NCBI RefSeq assembly: GCF_902459465.1
Contig: NC_047073.1
Span: forward strand, 11,967,036 to 12,031,035
Direction of reading: 5' to 3'
DNA: 64,000 nucleotides
Source of the DNA: Asterias rubens
Lineage: Eukaryota; Echinodermata; Asteroidea; Forcipulatida; Asteriidae
A program made the translations under genes and the position numbers. The number at the start of each line of letters is the position of its first letter. Position 1 is the stretch's first letter. The notes under the pieces were generated by a model. That model had not been told where the DNA came from. It ran no database searches and worked only from the letters and a program-made list of their open reading frames with translations. Shown piece after piece: positions 20,511 to 33,200 of the stretch.

Positions 20511-22440
20511 GTGGAACGTTAGTAAGAAGAGACATGTTTCTTGCAGTACGGCTACTTGTAACTCTTAATTACTGATGATAAAACATTGCTTATTCGCTCA
20601 TGTACAACTGTTTTATGCATGCCTGTGTGTTTATGATCAGCATGTGCTTTTGCAGCTAAGGAGCACGAATACAAACTTAATCTACCAACCTTGCACCTAA
20701 ATCACACCAATAAATGCTATGGTTTCTGATTAAAGGCACTGGACACGTTTGGTAATTGTCAAAGACCAGTATTCTCACGTGGTGTATCCCAATATGCATA
20801 ACATAACAAATCTGTGAAAATTTGGGCTCAATTGGTCATCGAAGTTTGAAAAGAATAATAAAAGAAAAAAACACCCTTGCACAACTGTGAGTGCTTTCAG
20901 ATGCCTAATAAAAAGCTTCAGGCCTGAATTTTTTTGATATTTAAGTGAGAAATTACCTCTTTCTCAAAAAACTACCATTACCTCAGAGGGAGCCGTTTCT
21001 CACAATGTTTGATGCTATCAACATCTCTCCAAGTTGTTTTTTATTCTAGCAATTATTTGGAGTAATTACCCAAAGTGTACAGGGCGTTTTATATAGATAT
21101 GATTACAGTAAATCTGTAAATCTAATTTGTTAATTTATCTTCCTTTTATATCATTTTAATTATGTCTTTGCCGATCTATTTGATGAGGCTTAAGTTAATG
21201 AAGTCAGAAAGATTAGATAGTACATAGTTACAGAAATCAAGAAAGTTTTAGTTGGCTATTCATTCATTTTAAAGAACCTTTTTTTCATACCAACTGAGCT
21301 TTTCTGTTTGAACAGTTAAGGTTGGATTTTAAATTAATTTCATTAAAGTGGTTATCATACTACTAAGTTGTGACACAGCGATTTATAATTGAACGAAACA
21401 GTTATGTGACAATGTTGTTTAATTTGTATTATACATGTATTTTTTATTTATTTATTTTAACTTTGTTTAAAGACATGGCTTTGTTATGAACATTGGAGTA
21501 TTGGTAATGTTGTCACTGTCTTTATGGGGGCTTTTTCTAGAATATAATGTCTAAACAAAAACCTGAAAGTTTCAGGACAAATTGTTGTTGTTGGATCTTT
21601 GAATACTGTAAAATACTGTAATTTTGTTTCAACTGAAATTATCAAGATAGCCATGCAAGGCATGAAAGATATCCAGTGGTTGTGTAATATTACTGATTAA
21701 TTTGACTTTTAATGAGATCTCACAAGCCTCGCACACAATGGTGTAAACCAGACTCTTTTTTTTGGGGGGGGGGGGGGCAAGTTAAAAAAGAAATGTGATT
21801 TGTTTTTTTAATGAACAATTTTTTTAAGGGGTTTGCCCATTTAATGTATCAAATCATTAGTTTGTGTCTCTTTTGATTTCATTGGGGTGGCGTCAAGGGG
21901 GCTGAGCAGGGGGATTCCCTGCCACCTCACTCGCACACTTTGAAAATCTTTCATTGACATAATCTTTAAATCTAAGATACTGAATGTCAGATTGATTTTT
22001 TTCAAAATTTCACTAAATTTCATTTTATCATTGACACCAAAAGTAAAAAAAGTTTTTGTTTTTTTGCATGTGTTACTGCGAGATGAAGCATACAGTTGCA
22101 CTACGGATAATTAAAGCAGTAGTATAAAGACTTGAAGATAAAAATTATCAACGCGTAATTTGTTTTTTATCCGTTTGAAAATGCGACAATAAGTTAATAT
22201 TAGTATAAAAAAAGTTATTGAAACATTTTCTTTTAACATTTTGTTCAATGTTCAGATGTTTGACAATAAAAATGTTACTATTGTGCGCTCTTTGCAGAAA
22301 AGCATTTTAATTACTATCAAATATATGTAAATGTTAATAGTTTATTCTATTATGTCCATTTAATTTGAAAATTATGATATTAAATATTTCAGTAAGACAC
22401 CAGGATACTGAAACTTACAGAGTTTGATTGTACTATGCTT
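20511..22440. other. AT-rich intergenic or FZR1 3' UTR sequence
   Basis: No coding sequence is recognisable. It holds one MITE (20730-21091), a G run of about 14 (21764-21777) and several AATAAA-like words. Whether FZR1 transcripts reach this far cannot be judged from sequence. Confidence 0.5.
20730..21091. mobile_element. TTAAAGGCAGTGGACACT family (copy in intergenic DNA)
   Basis: Subtype with termini TTAAAGGCACTGGACACGTT and CAAAGTGTACAGGGCGTTTTA, in reverse order relative to the copy at 8871. Full length but diverged. Confidence 0.85.
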
Positions 22441-22445
22441 GTCTT

Positions 22446-22745
22446 TTGTGGTGTGTTGTGGTCAAGTGGTAAAGGGCACCAAATTTAAGTTCTGGTTGCT
22501 AAGTCATGAGGGTGGGTTTGAATTTCGGTCATGACAATTGTATCCGCGAGCAAGACACTAAACTACGCTTCTATTCAACTACGGGTAATTGCTACCTGCG
22601 AGGGCAGAGATGGTTCATGTGATTGATTCAGCTAAGTGCGCTACATATTTGGCAGCATGGGCTGTCAAGGAGAGTGACCAGGGGTAATAATGTAAGAGCG
22701 CCATGAGTGTCCCTGAGGGATGGATCTGGACAACTATTATTACAT
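22446..22745 (+). mobile_element. tRNA-derived SINE
   Basis: Head TGTGGTCAAGTGGT and GGTTTGAATTTCGGTCATGA, body GCGAGCAAGACACTAAACTA and TGCTACCTGCGAGGG. Related to 9301-9640, older, with an eroded A box. Confidence 0.75.
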
Positions 22746-22753
22746 AGAACAGC

Positions 22754-22968
22754 TATTGACCCATTTCACCCGACATCAGAAAAATCTTGAATGCGCCATA
22801 CTGGTGGGCAATTTCACGGTGCGTTTTCATATATAACTATGCCGTGCGTTATGCAGTGAAGTGTTCATTTTAGGTGACGCAGCGGTAATACATGTAAACC
22901 TAACTGCCCACCAACTTGGTGAGCGTGGCATCAGTCGCCGCGTGTGATGCGCGTGCAAGGGGTCAATA
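22754..22968. mobile_element. MITE, TATTGACCC family (copy 2)
   Basis: Ends TATTGACCCATTTCACC and AGGGGTCAATA, with the inner pair GGTGGGCAA / CCACCAACTTGGTGAG. Compare 7937-8128. Confidence 0.75.
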
Positions 22969-23273
22969 TTGAGGAGTTTCGTAATGACTCTTTGTGTTTC
23001 ACAGATGGCTGTCACATTGGTTACATTTCTACTATTCGATACAGTACAGTACATAATTATAAACACACAAAACACTGATAATTTGTTTTATTTTATATTT
23101 TATTTTCTATGAATAAGGTGCAGTAATAATATATATCTTGAGTTGATAAAACATTAGACGGTTCATTTAACACAACACATTCACTTGAAACTCTCTATGC
23201 TGTTTTCTCTAAGGATTTCTCCATACTTTTACATTACACTTCTTAATTGAATTCAACACCTGTATTTCTTTCT

Positions 23274-23339
23274 TTATTTGTTTGTTTGTTTGTTTGTTTG
23301 TTTGTTTGTTTGTTTGTTTGTTTGTTTGTTTGTTTGTTT
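23274..23339. repeat. (TTTG)n microsatellite
   Basis: About 16 uninterrupted TTTG units. Confidence 0.97.
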
Positions 23340-23516
23340 AGACGAGGTTCCAAACAAGGGAAGTGTGCAAAGCTCCTTTGAGGGCAACAGCCAATCTCTT
23401 TCATACAAACTCTGTTTTATGTTTATCATCTATGATTACGAATTGCACAAATCAATAAATTGTGATTCAGTAACTAGACTACAATACTTATTCTAGTCAT
23501 TTAAAAACCAGCTGTC

Positions 23517-23580
23517 AGTTTGGTCGGATTCGAACCCATAACGTTTTGATTGCAATACCTGTAGTCTAACCGCTTGGCCA
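23517..23580 (-). mobile_element. tRNA-like SINE head
   Basis: The minus strand gives TGGCCAAGCGGTTAGACTAC and TTATGGGTTCGAATCCGACC, a Leu/Ser-like A and B box pair. No acceptor stem is present, so it is not a functional tRNA. Confidence 0.6.
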
Positions 23581-23672
23581 TAAAATAAAGCTACTAGTTT
23601 GCTTTTCACCATAAATTTTATCACTGTAGTGGTAAAATTTATGATGAAAAGCAAACTAGTAACTTTATTTTA
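23581..23672. repeat. Near-perfect 44-bp inverted repeat (hairpin)
   Basis: The left arm starts TAAAATAAAGCTACTAGTTT and ends TTTTATCACT; the right arm mirrors it with one or two mismatches after a loop of about 4 nt. Arms this long with almost no loop should extrude as a cruciform, and their near-identity implies a recent origin. Confidence 0.85.
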
Positions 23673-23717
23673 CTAGTATTGAAACTAGATGTCAAACATG
23701 CATTTTAATACATGTAC

Positions 23718-23905
23718 CCAATTTCAATAAGCATGTAAGCACAGAAGCTTGCTAAGCACAGCAAACTATTGCTTACCATAAATAGGTTACCAGCCGAAAT
23801 ACCATACCTTTATCACTAATTTGAGCGGTACCCCACTAATTTCTTGCTTAGCAAAGGAATATGCGTAAGCTCAAAGCTCAAGCTGGTGTTTCGAAATGGG
23901 CCGTA
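23718..23905. mobile_element. MITE, GGGCCCAATTTCATAAAG family (copy 2)
   Basis: From ACCCAATTTCAATAAGCATG to TTTCGAAATGGGCCG, with TTGCTAAGCACA and GCTTAGCAAAG inside. Confidence 0.7.
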
Positions 23906-23924
23906 ATGGTATGTTGAACAATAC

Positions 23925-24050
23925 AGTCAACTCTCGTTATAAAAAGGTCGATGGGACCGGGCAAATTACCTCTTTACAACAGGAATGATGTTATAAAAGG
24001 ACAGCAAAAGAAAGAAACGCAAAGAGAAATTGATAACGAGAGTCAACTGT
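23925..24050. mobile_element. 126-bp TA-flanked MITE, CAGTCAACTCTCGTTAT ends
   Basis: Perfect 17-bp terminal inverted repeats CAGTCAACTCTCGTTAT and ATAACGAGAGTCAACTG, flanked by TA on both sides. The termini resemble pogo/Tigger-type mariner elements. Confidence 0.88.
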
Positions 24051-24287
24051 ATTGAGTTTTTGTCCAGTAGACTGGAGTGACACCTCAATCGGTTTATTTG
24101 ACGAGGCAGAACAAAGGAGTAGAATAGTTCTGAGATTTACCCAGGATATTCCTCCCATTCTCTAAACAAAGGTACTTACTAATAGTTTATTATCTGCCTG
24201 ATGCATATGAAGTGAAACAACAAGCATTATAAAGTGACATGGGTAGGCCTACCCGAGTAGTGATCACATGTCAGTTACCCTAGCCCT

Positions 24288-24481
24288 GGGCCAACTTCAT
24301 AGAGACACTTAAGCACAAAATATTGCTTCATTAATTTTCTGCTAAGCAGAAATGAGCAGCATACCAGTCATACATTTTACTCGTGACATGGTAGATTGGC
24401 TGGTAACCTTATTCTGGTAAGCAAAATTTTGTTATGCTTAGCTGTTTGTGTGCTTATAAGCAACTCTATGAAATTGGCCCC
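24288..24481. mobile_element. MITE, GGGCCCAATTTCATAAAG family (copy 3)
   Basis: Ends GGGCCAACTTCATAGAGACA and CTCTATGAAATTGGCCCC are inverted copies. Confidence 0.75.
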
Positions 24482-24553
24482 TGATAATAGGCGACTCGTC
24501 CCAGAGTCTTCTGATGAATTTTTTTGTTATGGGTTGGTAGTGTATAAGCTTAT

Positions 24554-24797
24554 GGGTGCTTTTGTTTAGCTTCCCTGGGTCGACCCCAGTCTGCCCCGGT
24601 ACGTTCGAATAGCTTTGATCGGGCTCACCCGGGTCAGCTCCCATTAGTGCCCTGCTTGTGGAGTGGGTCACTTGGGGGTGACCTGAGTTACATGCCATCA
24701 CCACCAGAGGGCGAGTGTGATCGTTCGATTAGCTCGTCAGGGGCTCACCCGAGTGAGCACTGCGGGGGCGACCCAGGGAAGCTTATCGAACGCACCC
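24554..24797. mobile_element. MITE, GGGTGCGTTCGTTTAGCTTCCC family (copy 1)
   Basis: Left end GGGTGCTTTTGTTTAGCTTC and right end GAAGCTTATCGAACGCACCC are inverted, with GGGTCGACCC-like and GGCTCACCCG blocks next. Flanks suggest a 3-bp duplication (TAT). It is GC-rich against an AT-rich background and contains CACCAGAGGGCGAGTG, a CTCF-like word. Confidence 0.82.
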
Positions 24798-24827
24798 TAT
24801 CAAGGGAACAGTAGGGCCTTATAATCC

Positions 24828-24990
24828 AGCTCTGAAAACAATCAGAGCATACTGATCATAACGTTGAGTTGGTAACCACTGGTTCTCTTCAGAACCGCAA
24901 CACTACTCAAAAGAGATAGTCGAATGGGGCTACCACACAAACCTCTCAATAGACGTAATACTCCCACCATGCAAAGTTTCAAATCCTACT
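24828..24990 (+). mobile_element. Interspersed repeat ending ATGCAAAGTTTCAAATCCTA (copy 1)
   Basis: Contains ATCAGAGCATACTGATCATA, GGTTCTCTTCAGAACCGCAA and a 3' end ATGCAAAGTTTCAAATCCTA. Relatives are at 27464-27630, 36894-37012 (minus) and 37155-37266. Confidence 0.6.
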
Positions 24991-25289
24991 TGCAATTAAA
25001 TATAAACGATATGCATCTCTGTTATGATAACACCATTCACTTTGTATTGTCATCCCGACTCCTTGAGCCTGCTCAATTCAGAACATTTACAATAGTTCTT
25101 TACTTTTTATCAGTAAAAAGTTATTCAAAACAAGTTCCATACAAAAACAACTAGTTGAAAAACTAGTTAAAAAAAAAGCTGGTCCAAAATATACAATATA
25201 ACAATCTCAGTCAAACAGAAACTACAGATTTGTTAAAAAAATTAAAAATGAGGTGTCTTTCGCCAACCGAATATACAAATATATATTAC

Positions 25290-25673
25290 TTCAAGGCACT
25301 GGACACTCTTGGTAATTACTCAAAAAATTGTTGGCGTAAAAACTTACTTGGTAATGAGCAGCGGAGATATAATAGTATAACAAATTGTGAGAAACGGCTC
25401 CCCCTGAAGAAACGTGTTTTGGGTAAAAGAGCAATTTCTCAATCAAAATATTTGATTTTGATAGAAGACTTGAGGCCTGAAGCACTTTTAGGTATCTGAA
25501 AACACACAAATTTGTGCAACAAGGGTGTTTTTTCTTTCATTTTTTGTTTGATCAACTTCGATGATCAATTGAGCCAAAATTTTCAAGGCTTGGTTATTTT
25601 ATGCATTTTGTTGGGATACACCAAGTGAGGATACTGGCCTTTAACAATCACCAAAAATGTTCAGTGCCTTTAA
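25290..25673. mobile_element. TTAAAGGCAGTGGACACT family
   Basis: Full-length copy with ends TTCAAGGCACTGGACACTCT and TTCAGTGCCTTTAA; the central palindrome has largely eroded. Confidence 0.88.
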
Positions 25674-26344
25674 AGGAACAATCTTGCACTTTATCTTTGA
25701 AATACTGACTTATCAGTTATCAACGATGCTAGACCAATTGTCTTTCTCACAATACTTTAAACAACGACAAATCAACACTAAGGAGACATTCAAACCATAA
25801 CGAATTATTCTTCACCAAACTATATACATCTAAAAATGTAGCTAATAACATATAGATATTTACTTTAAAATATTTTCAAATTGACTAAAATGAGTTACAT
25901 CACTTAAAGGAACATTAAAGAATAGGTTTTTGCTAACAAAACAGTCGCTGGCAGTGTTAGCTTTTTATGTAATCCACCATATACATAAACTGACAATTCT
26001 GTAGAAGTGTGAGATCGATCGCGGCCATCTTGGTCACGAGAAAATAGTACACATTGTGCACAACATCTATGTTAAAACAAAGGAACAAAACGCTAACTGA
26101 GGGATAAACTCCAAAGGGAAATTACTTTTTTCTTTTTTTTCTCATCAAATATGACATTTCGGACAGAAATATTTCAAGGGATGTTTTCTAGACCATGTAC
26201 ATTTTATGTAAATCTGTGATCTTAGACAATTGTTTTTCTTCTCACCAATTCTGTAATGTTCCTTTAACAAATGGTGGTAATAATAACAATATTAAATCAT
26301 AAAGATCAATGCAGTGACCATCTAAACTGAAACATCAAACACAG
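25674..26344. other. Intergenic AT-rich stretch
   Basis: No gene is evident. A GATCGATCGCGGCCATCTTG word at about 26012 and AGGAACATTAAAG / TAATGTTCCTTTAAC at 25911 and 26257 could be the inverted ends of another old element of roughly 360 bp. Confidence 0.4.
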
Positions 26345-26538
26345 GGCCCAATTTCATAAAGCCTGTAATAAGCACAAAAACTTGCTAAGCACAAAAAAGT
26401 ATCGCTTAGCAGAATCATTTACCAGCTCAAAACACATAACGTTTGCATTGTTGTGGCCGGTGCCTTAATAAATATCTGCTAAGCAAAGAAATGTGTCAAG
26501 CAGTATTTTCTGCTTAACAGCTTAATGAAATTGGGTCC
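26345..26538. mobile_element. MITE, GGGCCCAATTTCATAAAG family (best copy)
   Basis: Ends GGGCCCAATTTCATAAAGCC and AGCTTAATGAAATTGGGTCC are clear inverted repeats. The inside is a palindromic series of TGCTAAGCA/TGCTTAGCA words. Confidence 0.85.
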
Positions 26539-27157
26539 AGCTCTCTTTTCATATTCACATTGTTTGTTTACTTTAATATTTAAAACTTCTTGTATCAGAT
26601 ATACTTTTTATGTGCAAATAAACATAAATTGTCAAGATACATAAATATCTGCCAAGATTTGAGCTTCAGTGACAGTCATCATAAAAGCAACTCCTCTTAC
26701 TGTAGTGGAATACTTGGTAACGAACATAACATCACATTTTTTCCACATACAATCCTAAATTTGCTCAAAATCAACTAAAAACGGAATGGTCACTTTGAGA
26801 GAAGTGCAACTTATAGAGTCAGACATGGTATTCTTCCCACTTTAGTATGATTTTCGATTTTTGTTGTTGTTAACTTCTAGAAAATTGTGATTAAATAGCA
26901 TGAAACAAAGTCTATTAAAGCCTAAACAATGTGTACATCTAGATCAGCCTTTGTAGTGATAAAATGTTCCTCCGTTTCTTTTTACAAGAGCCAAAACATG
27001 CCTGTAGAATACACATTTTTTTATGTCTGATATTAGCAAATAATATCAATATATGTCCTCATTTCTCGTTGAAGTCATTCCCGTTATGCTTGGTCCTATT
27101 AATGACACTGGTTTATTTTACATCTCTGTCCTTGCTCTATGGTCACATTGATGTGTC

Positions 27158-27255
27158 TTACATGATGTTTAGGAATGCCATGATGAGAGCGCTAAGCAGT
27201 GTAGTCCAGCATAATGACATGACGTCACTACCATTGTTACCGTCACCAGTAGCAA
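27158..27255 (-). CDS. Exon 17: GPI-anchor signal
   Basis: The last exon follows TCTGTCTCCTGCAG and encodes VATGDGNNGSDVMS and then a hydrophobic end CWTTLLSALIMAFLNIM before TAA. Small residues at 735-739 (GNNGS) suit an omega site. There is no charged cytoplasmic tail, so a GPI anchor is favoured over a transmembrane helix. Confidence 0.78.
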
Positions 27256-30200
27256 CTGCAGGAGACAGAAATAAATCATTGAATTTACTCAATCAAATAC
27301 TAATGTTTTTTTTTTTCTGAATTTAATAAGAGCAGTTTGTGGTAGCACCATCTCATTTTGAGTAGTGTTGGTTCTGCGAGGTTCTGTGGTAAACAACTCA
27401 AAGTTTTGATCAGTTTGCTCTGATCATCTTCCTTGGCATTCTCCTCAAGACGAGCATTCTCTCAGCATTCTCCTGAAGACAATCAGAGCATCTGAACGAA
27501 ACGTTGAGTGGTTAACCACCGGTTCTTTTCAGAACCACCACCACTCAATAGAGATATTCACATGGGTTTACCGCAAACCTCTCTTAGTTATACCTCCATC
27601 ATGCAAAGTTTTAAATCCTATTTAATATTTTTTTTGAAGTTAAATTAATGTAAGAAATAATTGTAGCCTGTGAAAACAAATTCTAATTTTTCTTAAAAAA
27701 TGAAAGTTCGCTACCCCACACTATAATGAAATTTGATTTGATTTAAGTAGTTATGGTAGTCAAGATCAGAGAGCATTTAGTTTTCTTCACAGTTGGCACG
27801 ATGAGTTTAAATCTTATCTCTACACAAACATGGCAAACAAAAACTGTTCAGAAAATTTGTATCAAGCCTAATGATAATATTGTTGCATTGTATGCAGGTA
27901 CTTTTTTATATGAGTTGAAGATGGGTTGGGGAAATACCTGATGAACTCCAAGTTCAAATGTAATTTGTCTCGCTCCAATTCTTTTAATGAAAACATTTAG
28001 GCCTACCCGCAGTTATATAGACAATAGTTTGCCCTATAGCCGGAGGGTAATAGTCCTATAGTTGTTGAATGGTTGATTTGGTTTGCATTTTTTCATTGTA
28101 CACGAACATACAACCTCCTTTCAGATCTCTCTCTGCACAGGGTTCAAAATTTACACCCGACCATCTGCCAGAGGCCAGTGATTTCAGCACTGGGCCAGTA
28201 AGCTCATGAATCGACAAGTCAGGTCGTATATTTTTGTTCAAAATGCCGACTTTCAGTCTCTGATAAAGAACTTTCTGGTTTGCGTACTGAGAACTTGCCC
28301 ATGAATTACAAATGGAATCAATCACTTCAACGGCTTGTATAAATTCAAATATTTCTTGTGACTGGTCTTGTAAGAAAAATTCTGGTCCTATATAAACATT
28401 TTAAGCTACCGGCCCTGTGGTCTTGTTGACTTTCTCCTGCTCCGTGTGCCACTATAAATTTGAGAAACGCTTCACTATGGTAATTCTCACTGACACTAAT
28501 CTAAGACTTTGTTAGAGACGAAACGAAAGCCTGTTTTAGCTTTTAAGAAAGACTCTGCTAGGGTCGCCAATGAAAGTCTGTTTTAGCCTTCAAGATAAAA
28601 ACGTCAGGCTAAAAAAAAAAAATTGTAATTAGTATTTGATAAATCAAAATGACCTTGTGAAATCTGAATGTTGAAACGTACCTGTTGGGACGCTACAAGC
28701 CTTGATGCAGATTTTATTGGTCACTGTTGGAGTTTGTCCGTGGTAGCCCAGAGTCATGGCTGCCTCATCAAATGATCCTCCATTAGTAGGGATCAACATA
28801 TGTAAGCAATCGTTATCAGTAAATGCTAAATCCTGTTGGCCAATTACAAAGAAAGAATGAGGATTAAAGGCACCGTACATGTTTGGTAATTATCAAAGAC
28901 CAGTCTTCTCACTTGGTGTATCCCATCATAAGCATAATTAATAACAAGCCTGTGAAAATTTGGGCTCAATCGGTAATCGAATTTGCGAGAAAATGATGAA
29001 AAAAAATACCCTTGTTGTTTTGTGTGCTTTCGGATTGGAATAAAACACTTCTAGCTAGAAGTCTTATATTATCTTAGTGAGAAATTACCTCTTTCTCAAA
29101 AACTACTTTACTGAAGAGGAAGTCATTTCCTACAATGTTTTATACTATCAACAGTTCTCCAATGCTCATTTCTAAGTAAGTTTTTAAGTTAATATTTGTT
29201 TTGAGTAAGTAGCAAACGTGTACTTTCCCTTTAAGGCCGGTTTAATCCCATTATGAGATTTATACATGAAACAACAATTGACCATCAACAAGTAAAAAGT
29301 AGCATGTTTGTAAACATCAAATTCACAAAATAGTATACAGTAAATGCGATGCGATCAAGCAACATCAGTCATTTGTTGACCCTAGTCACTGACCCTTGTC
29401 ATTTAAATTTTGTTGATACGTGTAATAAGAGCATGATCTATGCCTAAATACTGTTAAATACTGTTAAAAACCCCGTGGTTATACCACCTTTGGGTCAGAA
29501 AGGTGAGAGAGAAAAACTGACAAAAGGGGTTTAAAGCCGAGATGTTTATTGAAAATTCATTTGCAAATTGTTGCTTTCAATACTTACGTTAACCCCCTTT
29601 TTTGATGTTATTCAGGAAGGAAGTTGCTATTATGAAATAGATATATTTTTGTCGAAACGTTCACCATTCTACCATCATTACCTTTAAACCATGTAGAGTA
29701 AGTTTGATGTAAATCTGTGGGTGCCTGTGTTTTGTCTCATACAAAAAGTACTCAACCCCTGTTAAAGCTAGTGCTTTATATAAAAAAGAAAGTTTAAAAT
29801 CTTGTATAAAACTTAAGATAAATGTCTTGGCTGTGTTAGACTAACCTGCATGTCTTTAGTGTCTCTGGCTCGGGTGAATGCAATGGTCATCAAGCCATTA
29901 TTATATGAAGCAGAAACCTCTTCAAGATTGTTGGTGGTATCAATAACCACAGCACCTACGCTCTTACCACCAAGGAAACGATCTTCCACGGCTACTTCAC
30001 CATTTGCTTTAACATATGCAATAACAGCATCAGATCCAATCTGTATTGACAAGAAAGTTAAATAGAAAAGCAGTCCTTAAAGAGGTTGTACCAAAGTATT
30101 AACACTTCTTTACAAAGACACTGGACACGTTTGGTAATTGTCAAAGACCAGTCTTCTCACTTGGTGTATCTCAACATAGGCATAAAATAACAAACCTGTA

Positions 30201-33200
30201 AATATTTGAGCTTGATTGGTCGTCGGAGTTGCAAGAGAAAAAAAACCAAAAAAAAAACAAACAACCTAGTGTGCCTTCAGATGCCTGAAAAGACTTCAGG
30301 CCTGAAGTCTTTTTCAAACTGAAATATTTTAGTAGGAATTACCTTTTTCTCAAAAACTACGTTACTTCAGAGGGAGTCATTTCCAGTGTCCAGTGACTTT
30401 TTAAAAAAATCAAAATTATTTAGCAGTGTTCCAAATGCATTACACAATTTTTGCAAAAAGGCATTTAGTATCATTACTAATCGCACTTCATTTTTATTAA
30501 AAAAAATTAGGACAAAAATTAGTGGACTTTCAGGACGCTTGGTGGCAGCAGACTTACCGGGTAAAATCCATTGTTCTCGGTAATGTGCGCATGCTCAGAA
30601 CTACGTAAAAAATGGACATTTACCTGGTAAGTCTGCTGCCACCTAGCGTTCAAAAATCTCCTAATGGTGTTCATATTTTTGAATCTTGATTTTTAGCACA
30701 AAAAGATATCGACTAAAAATCAGTGTAACAGAGCATCTAATAGTCTCCGTGCTTCAGCTTGAATACAAAGTTGAGTAGTTGTTTGTTGATTAATTTCCAC
30801 TAAAGTAAACAACAAGTCATAGAACATTGACTTTGAAGAAAATAATTATTACACATATTGAGCTGAGGGCCAAAACCCATAGGGCTTGTATCGATGACTC
30901 TAGGCGCAAATGGGAAAAGGGGTGTATTCATGCACTGATCTTTTTTTTTTGCAAAAAGGAAAGAAAATAGCAATCAAAATAGTTCATTGGATGAGCAGAA
31001 ATCTTTGTAAGTCTTGCGACATACCATTTGACCTAGCTCTGAGAAGCCCACTCCGGTCCATTTATTCACGTCGGTCTTTGCAGCGATGTTAAATTGAATC
31101 TTGTCACTGGGAGCATCATAAGTCCATGTCATCATGTAGTTGCATGCATCTCCTTGACAATTCATAGGCTGTGAGTACATCCCAGTACACGGACCATCCA
31201 TAGGTGGTGGTGGTGCTTCAGGATCAACTGTATAACAAACAAAGTTGCAAAGTATATTTCATGAATTGCTTTGTATTGTTGGAGTTTGCTGTTATTTTCC
31301 AATAATCTTTTTACTGATTTATTTCAAAAGTGTGGATGCAAATTCAATCATTTGATTGTGATGTTCTTTTTTAGAACTGCTATGCTCTAAAACTTGTAAA
31401 ACCCAATTTAAAAGTCTAACGTTGATAACACATTTGGTTCAAAAGTTGTGAAAGTAGGAGCATGCCAGAGAATAATACTGAGAAAAAGGGATGTAAAGTC
31501 GATTTGTTCATTCAAAATACATTAGCACAATTGATTTCAGTGCTAATTTGACCCCCCTATTGATGTTATTTAGGAAGGAACTTGCCAATATAAAATGAAA
31601 TATTATTGCCGTTTCAGTTTACAAAAAAAATGTTTTCGAAAATTTCACTCCTGTTTTACAAACAAAGAGGGACCAAGAGTTGGAGCTGAAAAGTTGATGT
31701 AGTGTTTGCATGGTATGCAAAGCTTGTTTGTCCATACTAACCAGGGGTAGAGTCATACTAACAAAAAAGTCTGGAACTTGGATACAATTAGTTCAAAGGT
31801 ATGTTGAAATGATGGCATTTCTACCTTTGGTAATCCATGGGGTTATAGATTCCAAGGGGCTTTTGGAAATAGTATCCAAAGCACTAGAGAAGTAGACCAA
31901 AGAGCAGGATTTCTTTATATGTGGAAAAAAATATCGTCTGATTTTCTTCACCAGGCCGGCACAAAAAGTCTGAATTCAGATAAAAGTCTGAAGAATCTCA
32001 TCCCTGACTAACATTTCCAACAGTCAAGCTTGATCGCATCACAAATTATTATAATACAGCAATTAAATTAATCAGTAGAAAAAGTCATCACAAATTTTGA
32101 TCAAAGCAAAAAAGTGCTATTTTTTTTTCATGTTTTAACATGTAAAAAGTAGTTTTAGTCAAGCCTATACCAGACACTTACCGAAAAAGTCAAAATTTGG
32201 GACTTGGCCACGTTGGTCTTGAGTTGTACCGTGGTACTTCAACTCAAAACGCTTATAGAAGCGTTGGTCGCCAGTGCATAACTCAATACCGCTAGGTGGA
32301 CTATGTACATAATGACCGGCCTCCTGACCTCGAGCAAAGATGACATGCATTGGACCTCTGGTAATACTATGATCCGACATCTCTGTAGCTGTAAAAGCAA
32401 ATCAAGAAAAAATAATCATTCATAATACTGCACCAACACGATTTTTGTAGTCTCAAAAATAGTTTACCAATCTTTATTTATAATTCTTGGTAATAATGCA
32501 TCAGTTGAACATGTAGCACAAAAATGCCATACTGATGGTGTTATTGTCACTGTTACTTGCACAGAATCAAACTGAATGTGGTTTTTATTTAGCTGTAAAT
32601 GTCAGATGAGTCACACCCCCCACCCCCCACCATAAACACAATTCAACAACTGAATGATTTTTCGTTAGGCCTGTTGGATCACCAAGAATGAAGAGACATA
32701 AAAACTTTGATCCATGAATGAATGGTTATGCGTTTTATGCACATGCAACCTCTTATGTCAACAGTAAAGTTATCCTTTCCTGTTAAAGAATCATTCATAA
32801 ATACCTCAGACAGTTTCGCTATTCCTATTGGTGGAGAGCGCGTCACGTGGGTGTGTATAAACCTTTGTTTATGACCGGTAAAAAGTGTTAATTCATGGGC
32901 GTGACACGCGACCTTGCACCTGTTCTTATTTCATAGCTGGAGGGGTGTTGTGTTGAAAGAAATAATTTAACAATTATAATTTTTGCATTTATTTTACTTT
33001 TTGACCAAAAAGTGATGATGTTTTTGATCGAAAAGTTATTTATGAATGGGAATCAAAGAATCAAAGTGTGTTGAATCGGTTTTCAACTAGTGGTTTAAAC
33101 CCGCCGAGGCCTGGTTCTTTAATTTACCTCGACTTCGTCTCAGTAAAACTATCAAGAACCAGGCCTCGTTGGGATTAAACCACTAGTTGAAAACCTCTTT

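Noticed and set aside
20002..20535. A working 5-oxoprolinase gene
   Set aside because: Only about 160 of well over 1000 residues are present, with a stop before FDMGG and minisatellite sequence in front.
28056..28325. Minus-strand frame of 89 codons in the last intron of the DOMON gene
   Set aside because: It resembles no family I know, and the reading from exon 16 to 27255 gives a better phase-matched end with a GPI signal.
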